This document shows positions 1 to 6,838 of a DNA stretch of 20,136 nucleotides, in pieces. The DNA is taken from positions 1 through 20,136 of the forward strand of contig CAKTKF010000003.1 in assembly GCA_934569215.1 (NCBI GenBank), read 5' to 3'. Both the position numbers and the translations under genes were made by a program. Position 1 is the first letter of the stretch, and each line of letters opens with the position of its first letter. Under the pieces are notes generated by a model that worked only from the letters and a program-made list of their open reading frames with translations, made no database searches and was not told the DNA's origin. This DNA comes from an uncultured Oscillospiraceae bacterium. Its GTDB lineage: Bacteria > Bacillota > Clostridia > Oscillospirales > Oscillospiraceae.

Positions 1-1019
1 GTCTCGTCCTTCGTCCAGCGCACCATTTCATAGGGAACCTGCTGCACGTCCAGCATGTAGCGGATGTAGCCGCCCAGAATGCGCCCGTCGTTTTCGTCCA
101 TTTCGTGGGGGACGCCCAGGAAGCTGCGCAGGCCTTCCTTGGCAAAGGGGTCGATGAATTGGTTCTTGCCCGCCGTGGCGAAGACAATGCGAAATACCCG
201 CAGGAACTCGTCCTCGTCGGGCGCCATGTCCTTGATGGCCATCATGGGGAACTGAATCGACCAGACCCAGCCCATCTGCGCGACCCAGTGATATGCCTTT
301 TCCAGCGACGTTTCCTCGCCGAAATTCTGGGTGTACTGACCGTTGCGCAGGCACTGGCCTTCCTTGACCATGCGCTCCCGGGGGGTGTCGTGAATGGGGT
401 CTACCGGCTGCTGCATATGCTCCAGCCAGTCCTGCTTGGGAAGGTTATAGACGTCCCGGCGCTCCGCGACCACCCGGCAATGCTTGTTGCCGCAGCCCCG
501 AGCCTGGCACATATTCAGCGCTACCTCGTTCTCCGTGCCGTTGGAAGAGGCCAGGTCAAAGTTGGCGGTGAACATACTTGTGGTCATATTGCAAAGCTCG
601 CTGCCCACGATGTCCCAGGGGCAGGTGTCCAGCTCCTTTTCCACCCGATTCCGGGTGAACTGTACCACGCGCCCTGCCATGTTCTCCCACTCGTCGCCGG
701 AGTCGCCGGTGATGCCGCCCAGCCAGCTGGACTTTTCGCACAACTCCGGGATGTTGAAGGCTTCATAGAGGGAAGCGTTGACATAGTCCTTCTGTTCTTC
801 CGGCGTTCCCGCGACGGCCATATTCATCATATTGGCGATGTCGCAGATGGCCGCAGTGCGTTTTTCCCAGCTCGGCTCGAAAATTCGCATGACCTGGAAG
901 AGGTTGGCCGTCATGGCGGCGATCTGACGGTTCAGCTGCCGGTAGGCTTCCTCCTCCGTGATGAGCTTGCCCCAGGCGGTGGCGAAGCATTTTCTGGAAT
1001 CCAGTTTTTCTTTCAGCAT
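1..1019 (-). CDS. Cysteine-containing cytosolic protein of unknown function, C-terminus cut by window edge
   Basis: Reading the minus strand from the ATG at 1019 gives 339 uninterrupted codons to the window edge, so the C-terminus is missing. AGGAGGAA sits 5-8 nt before the ATG, which fixes the start. There is no signal peptide or membrane segment. Visible landmarks are a CPW motif at 133-135 and a cysteine cluster at 171/176/181 in the run NMCQARGCGNKHCRVV, followed by a Trp/Met-rich half (around 240-335). The first 200 residues loosely recall the ATC-hydrolase (L-2-amino-thiazoline-4-carboxylate hydrolase) or V4R-like layout, where a Cys pair precedes a 'GxxHCxxR'-type ending. That is a weak similarity judged by eye, not an assignment. 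The gene is divergent from a PucR-type regulator, which may control it. The long open frames on the opposite strand here are shadows. Confidence 0.75.
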   Translation of the reverse strand, partial: MLKEKLDSRKCFATAWGKLITEEEAYRQLNRQIAAMTANLFQVMRIFEPSWEKRTAAICDIANMMNMAVAGTPEEQKDYVNASLYEAFNIPELCEKSSWLGGITGDSGDEWENMAGRVVQFTRNRVEKELDTCPWDIVGSELCNMTTSMFTANFDLASSNGTENEVALNMCQARGCGNKHCRVVAERRDVYNLPKQDWLEHMQQPVDPIHDTPRERMVKEGQCLRNGQYTQNFGEETSLEKAYHWVAQMGWVWSIQFPMMAIKDMAPDEDEFLRVFRIVFATAGKNQFIDPFAKEGLRSFLGVPHEMDENDGRILGGYIRYMLDVQQVPYEMVRWTKDE

Positions 1020-1053
1020 GGTGTTCCTCCTATTTTGTTTTTACGATACATCT

Positions 1054-1059
1054 ATTATA
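1054..1059 (-). promoter_or_regulatory. Candidate -10 box for the left-edge minus-strand gene
   Basis: The minus strand reads TATAAT here, 34 nt upstream of the ATG at 1019. The expected -35 position (around 1077-1082) reads TTTTCG, which is poor. If used, the promoter is weak or activator-dependent, which would fit control by the divergent PucR-type protein. Confidence 0.4.
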
Positions 1060-1196
1060 AGCCGCTGGGCACACAGCGAAAATTCTACAAAAAGTTTGTT
1101 TTTTTGCAGTTTGCAATCGTTCACTTTGTATACTGGAAAATCATACAATTTGCAGGTGTGATTTTTGTGCAAAACAGCAATTTAACGCGAATTCAC

Positions 1197-1229
1197 ATGC
1201 ATAACCATTTAAATTGTACGGTTATGCAT
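1197..1229. promoter_or_regulatory. Perfect 10-bp inverted repeat, candidate operator
   Basis: ATGCATAACC at 1197-1206 and its exact reverse complement GGTTATGCAT at 1220-1229 are separated by 13 bp that include the small palindrome ATTTAAAT. The right arm shares its last T with the -35 box of the regulator promoter. Position and symmetry suggest a binding site for a dimeric regulator, most simply the adjacent PucR-type protein acting on itself and on the divergent gene. Confidence 0.7.
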
Positions 1230-1257
1230 TGACAGTCAGGAGCAGTCGAAATATAAT
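1229..1257 (+). promoter_or_regulatory. Full-consensus sigma-A promoter of the PucR-type regulator
   Basis: TTGACA at 1229-1234 and TATAAT at 1252-1257 with a 17-bp spacer match the housekeeping consensus at every position. The inferred transcript starts near 1264, giving a leader of about 28 nt. A consensus promoter for a regulator whose -35 is overlapped by a palindrome suggests a strong promoter held down by repression. Confidence 0.85.
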
Positions 1258-1291
1258 AAAATGAGCAAAAATTTGAAATGAGGGACTGCTT

Positions 1292-2806
1292 ATGAAGCTG
1301 TGCGCGGATATTCTCTATTGGAAGTTGAAGGAGGAACTGAAAGCCGTCGAGATGCACGGTGCTGGCAGCCAGGAATTAAAGCTGATCCGGCCGGAATTTT
1401 ATCTCGACCAATCACAGACCTTTGAGAAAAACCGCGTCTACGTCTGTTCCGCCGATCATCTGCCCGTGCATCCGTCGCTGAACGAGAATGTGTGCCTCGT
1501 CTGCCTCGGGCAGCACTGGAATCTGACGACATTTTATAACCGGTGCAGCGTGATCGTCATCGAAGCCGACACGGATATTTTCCGCGTGTTTAATCTAGTG
1601 CAGCACATTTTTGATCGGTATGAAGCATGGGAAGAACAACTATGGCACATCCTCCGCCATGGAGCGGGTCTGCCGCAAATGCTGACGGCTAGCCGGGGCG
1701 TCTTTGAAAATCCAGTGCTGCTCATTGGCTCAGACTTCCGTTACCTAGCGGTTACGGATGAGGAATATTTTCAAAAGGATCTCGGCATCCGATTAGACAC
1801 CGAAACCTTCGACGCAGAGAAGATGGCGACATTTTTGTCCCTGCATGATCTTTCTACCCATGTGCATGAGCCGCTCCTGCTAGAACTGCAAAATACGCGA
1901 ACGTTGTCGGTCAATGTGTTCGATCAGGAGGAATACCTCGGCTGTCTTACGGTGTTTGAGGCGTTCCGGCCGCTGCGGGAGTCTGATCGGTCGCTTGCTG
2001 TCTTCTTTGCCAAGCTCCTGCGGCAGGCCATCCAGCAGAATCCTGTCCTGGCAAGTACCCGTTCCGCCGTCCGCCGTGCGCTGCGCAGCGTCATCGCCGG
2101 GCAGCCGGTCGATTTTGAGCTGCGGCGGGCGCTCAGCCAGGAAAATGGGAAGACGGACTGGGTCTGTGTCCGGCTCCAGCCGAAGGCCGGCGCAACTTTC
2201 CTGCCCGGCGCTTATCTTTCCGCCGCTCTGGAGGAACGGCATCCCGGCGCAATGGCGTTTGAATATGAACGTGCTGTCGTTGCATTTTTGCCCGCTGAAC
2301 AGGCAGAAAGGGAAACAACGGCGCAGCTCTTGCCGCTGCTGGACAGGCTGGGACTGGTCTGTGGTGTTTCCAGCGTGTTTTCCAATTTGTATGAGACGAA
2401 TCAGGCGTGGTTTCAGGCGTCCAGCGCACTGCAAAACGGGCTTTCGCGGGACGGGAGCATCGTTGTATTCTATTTTCAGGACTATCTGCTGCCCCAGCTC
2501 CTGTCCGGTGCGTTGGCTGGCCGGCCCTCGTGGGTCTATTACCCGGACGGCCTGAAAAAGCTTAAGGCGCACGACGAGGGCTCGCAGGTCTCGTATCTGG
2601 AGACGCTGCGCGTCTACCTTGACAACAATCTTTCCGTTACCAAAACGGCGGCAGCGCTCTATCTGCACCGTTCGACGCTCTTAGACCGCCTCGCTCATAT
2701 CACACAAATGCTCGGCTGCAACTTGAAAGACCCTGACTTTTGCCTTACCCTCGGTATCATTCTCAGAGCCGAGCTGGAGCAAAATCGGGGGAATCAATCG
2801 CATTAA
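1292..2806 (+). CDS. PucR/CdaR-type transcriptional regulator
   Basis: 504-aa cytosolic protein. The start is the ATG at 1292, preceded by GAGGG about 7 nt upstream. The C-terminal 65 residues (about 436-498) carry the PucR-type helix-turn-helix: a run like LRVYLDNNLSVTKTAAALYL followed by HRSTLLDRL and a closing helix ending LGIILRAEL. The middle (about 250-420) resembles the GGDEF-like region common in CdaR/PucR proteins (an inference from architecture). The N-terminal 130 residues resemble the PucR N-terminal sensory region only in position and size. Family members activate catabolic genes for purines, sugar acids or other small molecules; the inducer here is unknown. It is divergent from the left-edge gene across a 272-bp gap with an operator-like palindrome, and is followed by a good terminator, so it is monocistronic. 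Confidence 0.88.
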   Translation: MKLCADILYWKLKEELKAVEMHGAGSQELKLIRPEFYLDQSQTFEKNRVYVCSADHLPVHPSLNENVCLVCLGQHWNLTTFYNRCSVIVIEADTDIFRVFNLVQHIFDRYEAWEEQLWHILRHGAGLPQMLTASRGVFENPVLLIGSDFRYLAVTDEEYFQKDLGIRLDTETFDAEKMATFLSLHDLSTHVHEPLLLELQNTRTLSVNVFDQEEYLGCLTVFEAFRPLRESDRSLAVFFAKLLRQAIQQNPVLASTRSAVRRALRSVIAGQPVDFELRRALSQENGKTDWVCVRLQPKAGATFLPGAYLSAALEERHPGAMAFEYERAVVAFLPAEQAERETTAQLLPLLDRLGLVCGVSSVFSNLYETNQAWFQASSALQNGLSRDGSIVVFYFQDYLLPQLLSGALAGRPSWVYYPDGLKKLKAHDEGSQVSYLETLRVYLDNNLSVTKTAAALYLHRSTLLDRLAHITQMLGCNLKDPDFCLTLGIILRAELEQNRGNQSH

Positions 2807-2836
2807 GGCAAAGATGAACCATACGTTTTCCTTCTA

Positions 2837-2878
2837 ACGCCCCCTATGTAGTTTGTTTTCCTACATAGGGGCGTTTTG
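2837..2878 (+). terminator. Rho-independent terminator after the PucR-type regulator
   Basis: A stem of about 14 bp pairs AACGCCCC(C)TATGTAG with CTACATAGGGGCGTT, with one bulged C and a short T-rich loop, ending in TTTT. It lies 30 nt after the regulator's stop codon. Confidence 0.85.
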
Positions 2879-2996
2879 CCTATTGTCCGCTTTTACTGTT
2901 CGGTTCAGATTTTGCATAGGGCGTTCTTTTATGAGAAAATACCCTTGACAAATCTCGTCTCAGGTACACGCCCTGGCAGAAAATGATTTAATTTTA

Positions 2997-3018
2997 TTTG
3001 CCGCCTGCGGGCGGCAAA
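2997..3018. repeat. Perfect 9-bp hairpin in the 401-bp gap before the beta-helix protein gene
   Basis: TTTGCCGCC at 2997-3005 pairs exactly with GGCGGCAAA at 3010-3018 around TGCG. There is no T tract after it on either strand, so it is not an obvious terminator. The rest of 2879-3144 shows no convincing gene. A second, looser arm pair (GTTTCCCC at 3050-3057 with GGGGAAAC at 3090-3097) flanks a 32-nt loop. The stretch from about 2935 to 3060 may be a dispersed intergenic repeat. Confidence 0.5.
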
Positions 3019-3144
3019 CTCTGCGAGGCTTTTGGACGCGTCGAGCAGCGTTTCCCCGGGATTTGGAGGGGGGTCACACGATACACCTGGGGGAAACTGA
3101 GATGAATTTTTTGCAGAATTTTGGAAAAATATGCCATATTCGGC

Positions 3145-3173
3145 TAGACAACGGAAAATTCCCATGCTACAAT
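3145..3173 (+). promoter_or_regulatory. Promoter of the secreted beta-helix protein gene
   Basis: TAGACA at 3145-3150 and TACAAT at 3168-3173 are separated by 17 bp, with an extended -10 TGC just before the -10. The transcript leader would be only about 28 nt. The same layout recurs at 6663-6691 ahead of the other giant secreted protein, sharing TAGACAA, a central TT and ATGCTA at identical spacing. Confidence 0.8.
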
Positions 3174-3207
3174 AAGCGCAAATCGCAAGCAAGGCGGAGG
3201 TCGTTTT

Positions 3208-6200
3208 ATGTTCAAAATAACAGAAAAAAGCCACGGTCAGCGGCTGCTGAGCCTGGTATTGGCAGTCATCCTTCTCTTTTCGTTTATACAGTTTAACGTG
3301 CAACCCGCAGCGGCCGATACCGTCGGCACCGTGGACGTAGCCGTGGTCTCGGTGCGCGTCAGCGGGAACAGCGTTACGACCACATTGCGCCTTGTGCAGG
3401 GTACCGCGCCGGAGAGCATCCAGATCTCCTACTACCGGAACGGGAAGCAGATCACCGGCACGAACAGCCAGACCCTGAAATGGAGCGGCCTGAGCGCGGC
3501 GGTGGAGGCGGAAATTTCCGGCCTTGGCACCACCGGCAGCCTGACGGTCATTATCGGCGTGTCCGGGGATACCAACCTTTCCAACAATAACAGAACCGCC
3601 ACGCTGGGCGCGTCCCCCGACCAGCCCCAGCCCCCTGCCTCCGTCACGAATCTCCGGGGCAGCGCGACCCAGACCACCATCACCCTGACGTGGACGGCTT
3701 CCGCCGACGCGGACAGCTACCGGGTGCTGGATAAGAACGGCAATGTGATCGCCACCGTCACCGGGACGAGCTACACCGCCACCGGCCTGACCCCCGACAC
3801 GTCCTATACCTATTATGTAGTGGCCGTGCGGGACGGCGCGACCTCCGGCAGAGCGTCCATTACGTGCAAAACCCAGGCGGAAGTGACGCCCACAGAGCCG
3901 GAACCCACGGAGACCCAGCCCACAACGGTGAAGGACGTGCAGATCTCCCACTCCGGTGAAACAACAAACTCCGTCACCCTGACATGGGGTACTGTCACCG
4001 GCAGCACCGGCGTGGAGCCGGAAACCTACACCGTCACCATCGGCGGCCAGACCCACACCGCCACCGCCGCCGGTTCCCATACCTTCACCGGTCTGACGGC
4101 GGGACAGACCTACACCTACAAGGTCGTTGCTTCGGCAAACGGCAAAACGTCCTCGGAAGCCACCGGCACCGTGACCCTGCCCAAGCCCACTACCCCGGAC
4201 AGCGGCGTCAAAACCCCCTCGATCGAACACAGCGCTGCGTCCTTCACCTCGGTGACGCTGACCTGGGGCTACGACAGCACCACCGACGGCGAGGTGCCGA
4301 CCAAGTACATCATCACCATCGGAGACCAGACATTTGAAGCGTCCGCCCCCGGTACGAAGGCCATCACCGGCCTGACAATGGGACAGAAGTACGACTACAG
4401 CGTAAAAGCCGTCTACGGCGACAAATCCGCAGCCGCCAGCGGCAGCGTGCAGCTCAAGTCTTCGGCGGAACTGGCGAGCGGCATTGATCTGGTGGTCACG
4501 GATATCATCCTGAACCCCGCCAACCCCGCCGCCGGAGACCCGGTCAGCTTCTCCGCCGTCATTACTAATCAGGGTAACGCGGCGTCCAACAATGTAAAGC
4601 ACGGCGTGCGGTTCTATGTGGACAATGTAAGCGGCGGCCAGAGCTGCGCTACGGTGGGATTCTACTGGAGCGATGAGTACCAGAGCAGTCTCGCTTCCGG
4701 CGCGTCTGTCGTCGTTCACATAGGAGGCAGCTATCTCCCGGCGCAGGATCAGACGACATGGACGGCCACCACCGGCAGCCATACGGTAACGGCCTACGTG
4801 GATGACAGCACAAATAAGGACACGGGCGACAGTAACACGAGCAATAATTACTTGACAAGGCAGTTCACCGTTTCCCCCAAAGACTCGGGTTCCGGCGGCG
4901 ATGACGGCGGCAATTCCGGCATCAACCCCAGCGCCAATACGCCCGCCCGCTCCGGCAATCACGCGGCCAACACCAAGACGGGCAATATCTACACGTTTAC
5001 CGGCGCTTACCGGGATTTGACCACCGCGAAAGATATTTCCGTAAGTGTCACCGGCACGAACGGAACGCAATCCTCCACCGTCTTCCTCGCACAGGTAAAT
5101 GAATCCCGCTATTGGGCTCAGAGCAATCTCAAGAAAATGCCCGTCACCATTCTTGAAATGGATGAAGCGGAGGGCAAGCCCGCGACCGTTACCATCACAA
5201 CGACCTTTGACGTAAATGACGTAACGGTTCGCCCCTTGTCTGCCAATATTCAGGCGGAAAAGGTAAGCGCAAAACAAATTAAGCTGACCATCCCCCACAC
5301 CGGCAACTATTCCGTGGAGTTCAACGGCAGCACGGACAACGCACTCCAGCTTTTCGTCAACCCGTACTACCAGAATAAGGGCGATAACTACCTCGGTTTG
5401 GGTGAGGTCAGATATGGATCCGAGATCGGAAGAAACATTAGCGGTTATTACGGTAGCGGTGTGGTCATTGGCAATCAAGGCAACGATGCGGCAACCAAGG
5501 CGTATAGCAATTCCACCATCGAGGGAATTACGCTTTTGAACACCCAGGGTACCTCCTGGGAGGTGGAGATTCGCGCACAGGACAACATTGTCTTCGATTA
5601 TTTCCATATCATTGCCAGCGGAAACAACAGTGACGGTATCTCCATCCAGAGTTCCAGCAATATCTTCATCAACCACAGCTATTTCCGCACGTGGGACGAT
5701 GCCGTTGTGCTGAAGAATCAGTATGACGGGGGAAACACTCACGATATCTACGTGGATAACTGCGTATTCTGGTCAGATTTGGCGCAGGCTATGGAGATCG
5801 GAGCGGAGACAAACAAATATGGACGTCTGGGCGACCCGCAGATTTATAACGCCGCCTTCCGGGACAGCACGGCGATTCACGCTTACCACAAGTCTGTCAT
5901 GAGCATTCACAACATGGACAATGCCAACGTGCATGATATCACCTGGCGCAACATCACGATCGAGGATGCCCAGATGGGCAACAACGGCGGCAATGGTAAA
6001 AACGGCGACGGCTGGCCGTACCTGATTGATGTTACGAATACGGTGGGCGGCGAGCTGCCCGGCACGGCGAACACCTGGACGACGGTATCTGAGGGAGCTC
6101 GCGGAAGCATCTATAATGTGACGTTTGAGAATATCAAGGTTCTCTCCTGGAACAACGACACAGGCAAAGCCCCCGGTGTCCGCTTCATGAACAGCGAATG

Positions 6201-6444
6201 GGGCGGCACGATCACCAACGTCTGGATCAAGGGCTTGGATTACAACGGACAGAACATCGGGGATTTGGACACGCTCAGAAGTGCCACTATCAGCCAGCTT
6301 GAGCATATGAACGATGTACCCGGCGCATGGCCTTCCGCGACGAAGGACAGCGGACACGATAACAGCTACAATTGCCGTGGTGAGGGGTTCCATGCCAGCG
6401 AGGCGTTCGACACCACTCAGCTGCACTTCGGCAGCGCATCCTGA
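3208..6444 (+). CDS. Secreted multidomain beta-helix glycosidase-like protein (GH28/GH49-type fold)
   Basis: 1078 aa. GGAGG lies 7 nt before the ATG. Signal peptide residues 1-36, with a likely cut after the AAA before D37. Modules in order: a short beta domain (about 37-140); three fibronectin type III-like repeats (about 141-225, 240-330 and 333-420) with recurring 'VTLTW' and 'GLTxGQxYxYxV' signatures; a CARDB-like domain (about 425-560, opening 'DLVVTDIILNPANPAAGDPV'); a Gly/Ser linker; a beta-sandwich (about 590-725); and a right-handed beta-helix (about 725-1050). The helix carries SDGI with D809 and WDDAVVLK with D830/D831, the acidic pattern seen in GH28 and GH49 enzymes. This supports an extracellular polysaccharide hydrolase; the substrate is not known. 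No LPXTG, SLH or dockerin motif is evident, so attachment to the cell is unexplained. Confidence 0.85.
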   Translation: MFKITEKSHGQRLLSLVLAVILLFSFIQFNVQPAAADTVGTVDVAVVSVRVSGNSVTTTLRLVQGTAPESIQISYYRNGKQITGTNSQTLKWSGLSAAVEAEISGLGTTGSLTVIIGVSGDTNLSNNNRTATLGASPDQPQPPASVTNLRGSATQTTITLTWTASADADSYRVLDKNGNVIATVTGTSYTATGLTPDTSYTYYVVAVRDGATSGRASITCKTQAEVTPTEPEPTETQPTTVKDVQISHSGETTNSVTLTWGTVTGSTGVEPETYTVTIGGQTHTATAAGSHTFTGLTAGQTYTYKVVASANGKTSSEATGTVTLPKPTTPDSGVKTPSIEHSAASFTSVTLTWGYDSTTDGEVPTKYIITIGDQTFEASAPGTKAITGLTMGQKYDYSVKAVYGDKSAAASGSVQLKSSAELASGIDLVVTDIILNPANPAAGDPVSFSAVITNQGNAASNNVKHGVRFYVDNVSGGQSCATVGFYWSDEYQSSLASGASVVVHIGGSYLPAQDQTTWTATTGSHTVTAYVDDSTNKDTGDSNTSNNYLTRQFTVSPKDSGSGGDDGGNSGINPSANTPARSGNHAANTKTGNIYTFTGAYRDLTTAKDISVSVTGTNGTQSSTVFLAQVNESRYWAQSNLKKMPVTILEMDEAEGKPATVTITTTFDVNDVTVRPLSANIQAEKVSAKQIKLTIPHTGNYSVEFNGSTDNALQLFVNPYYQNKGDNYLGLGEVRYGSEIGRNISGYYGSGVVIGNQGNDAATKAYSNSTIEGITLLNTQGTSWEVEIRAQDNIVFDYFHIIASGNNSDGISIQSSSNIFINHSYFRTWDDAVVLKNQYDGGNTHDIYVDNCVFWSDLAQAMEIGAETNKYGRLGDPQIYNAAFRDSTAIHAYHKSVMSIHNMDNANVHDITWRNITIEDAQMGNNGGNGKNGDGWPYLIDVTNTVGGELPGTANTWTTVSEGARGSIYNVTFENIKVLSWNNDTGKAPGVRFMNSEWGGTITNVWIKGLDYNGQNIGDLDTLRSATISQLEHMNDVPGAWPSATKDSGHDNSYNCRGEGFHASEAFDTTQLHFGSAS

Positions 6445-6468
6445 ATCGTCCTCCCCCACACCCAAAAC

Positions 6469-6502
6469 CGCCCCGGGACGGCATTTGCCGCCCTGGGGTG
6501 CG
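6469..6502 (+). terminator. GC-rich hairpin after the beta-helix protein gene, possible weak terminator
   Basis: CGCCCCGGGACGGCA pairs with the TGCCGCCCTGGGG segment around a short T-rich loop, with a G-T pair and mismatches near the base. It is followed only by a short T run (GCGTTT). It sits about 25 nt after the stop codon. Termination may be partial. The rest of the 394-bp gap to the next gene holds a promoter and a structured leader, described separately. Confidence 0.55.
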
Positions 6503-6662
6503 TTTCCCGAAACGGGTGGGCGGGACAAAATTCCGGGTCAGCGCCCGGTTTGGAGCGGCAATAGCGTTACACGTTAAACGATAATGATGAAAAAAGTAGA
6601 CTTCGCGCTACATTAGCTATGAAAAAGCAGAAAATAAAATGGCGAAAAATACTTATTGGGTG

Positions 6663-6691
6663 TAGACAAACGTTTTTTAATATGCTAATAT
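6663..6691 (+). promoter_or_regulatory. Promoter of the giant-surface-protein / peptide / maturase operon
   Basis: TAGACA at 6663-6668 and TAATAT at 6686-6691 are separated by 17 bp, with an extended -10 TGC. It matches the promoter at 3145-3173 in box sequence, spacing and ATGCTA context. Both also have a GAAAAAT element 12-14 bp upstream of the -35. This implies shared control. Confidence 0.78.
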
Positions 6692-6723
6692 AAAAATAAA
6701 CTGGAAACGGTGGGGAGAATGTA

Positions 6724-6812
6724 TCCCGATCAGATCGGGGCGGACGAACCGCGCCGGGCATTTGGGCGGCAAGGGCGCGGTCGGCCTGCGTTCATCCCGG
6801 ATACTCTGCCCC
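6724..6812 (+). promoter_or_regulatory. Structured 5' leader with competing helices
   Basis: The leader runs about 140 nt from the inferred start near 6698 to the ATG at 6839. CCCGAT (6725-6730) can pair with ATCGGG (6734-6739). Alternatively GGGGCGGA (6737-6744) can pair with TCTGCCCC (6805-6812), enclosing an 8-bp helix of ACCGCGCC (6748-6755) with GGCGCGGT (6774-6781). The first two helices share G6737-G6739 and exclude each other. I do not recognise a known riboswitch class. Confidence 0.45.
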
Positions 6813-6838
6813 AAATCACAGCGAGGAGGAAACTATCT

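Noticed and set aside
105..1232. 375-codon plus-strand frame over the left-edge gene
   Set aside because: It is opposite a minus-strand frame with an AGGAGG site and a conserved-looking cysteine cluster, and it extends into the AT-rich promoter gap.
3063..3296. 77-codon frame just upstream of and overlapping the beta-helix protein gene
   Set aside because: It has no ribosome site, spans the promoter at 3145-3173 and overlaps the signal peptide region in another frame.
2929..5742. 937-codon open frame on the minus strand opposite the beta-helix protein gene
   Set aside because: It is antiphase to a gene with a ribosome site, signal peptide and clear domains, shows low-complexity Gly/Val/Arg translation, and has no start signal. 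GC-rich codon bias keeps the opposite frame open.
6710..6838. In-frame GTG extension of the giant surface protein (43 residues)
   Set aside because: It has no properly spaced ribosome site and would bury the signal peptide. The ATG at 6839 has AGGAGG at 9 nt and begins a classical signal sequence.
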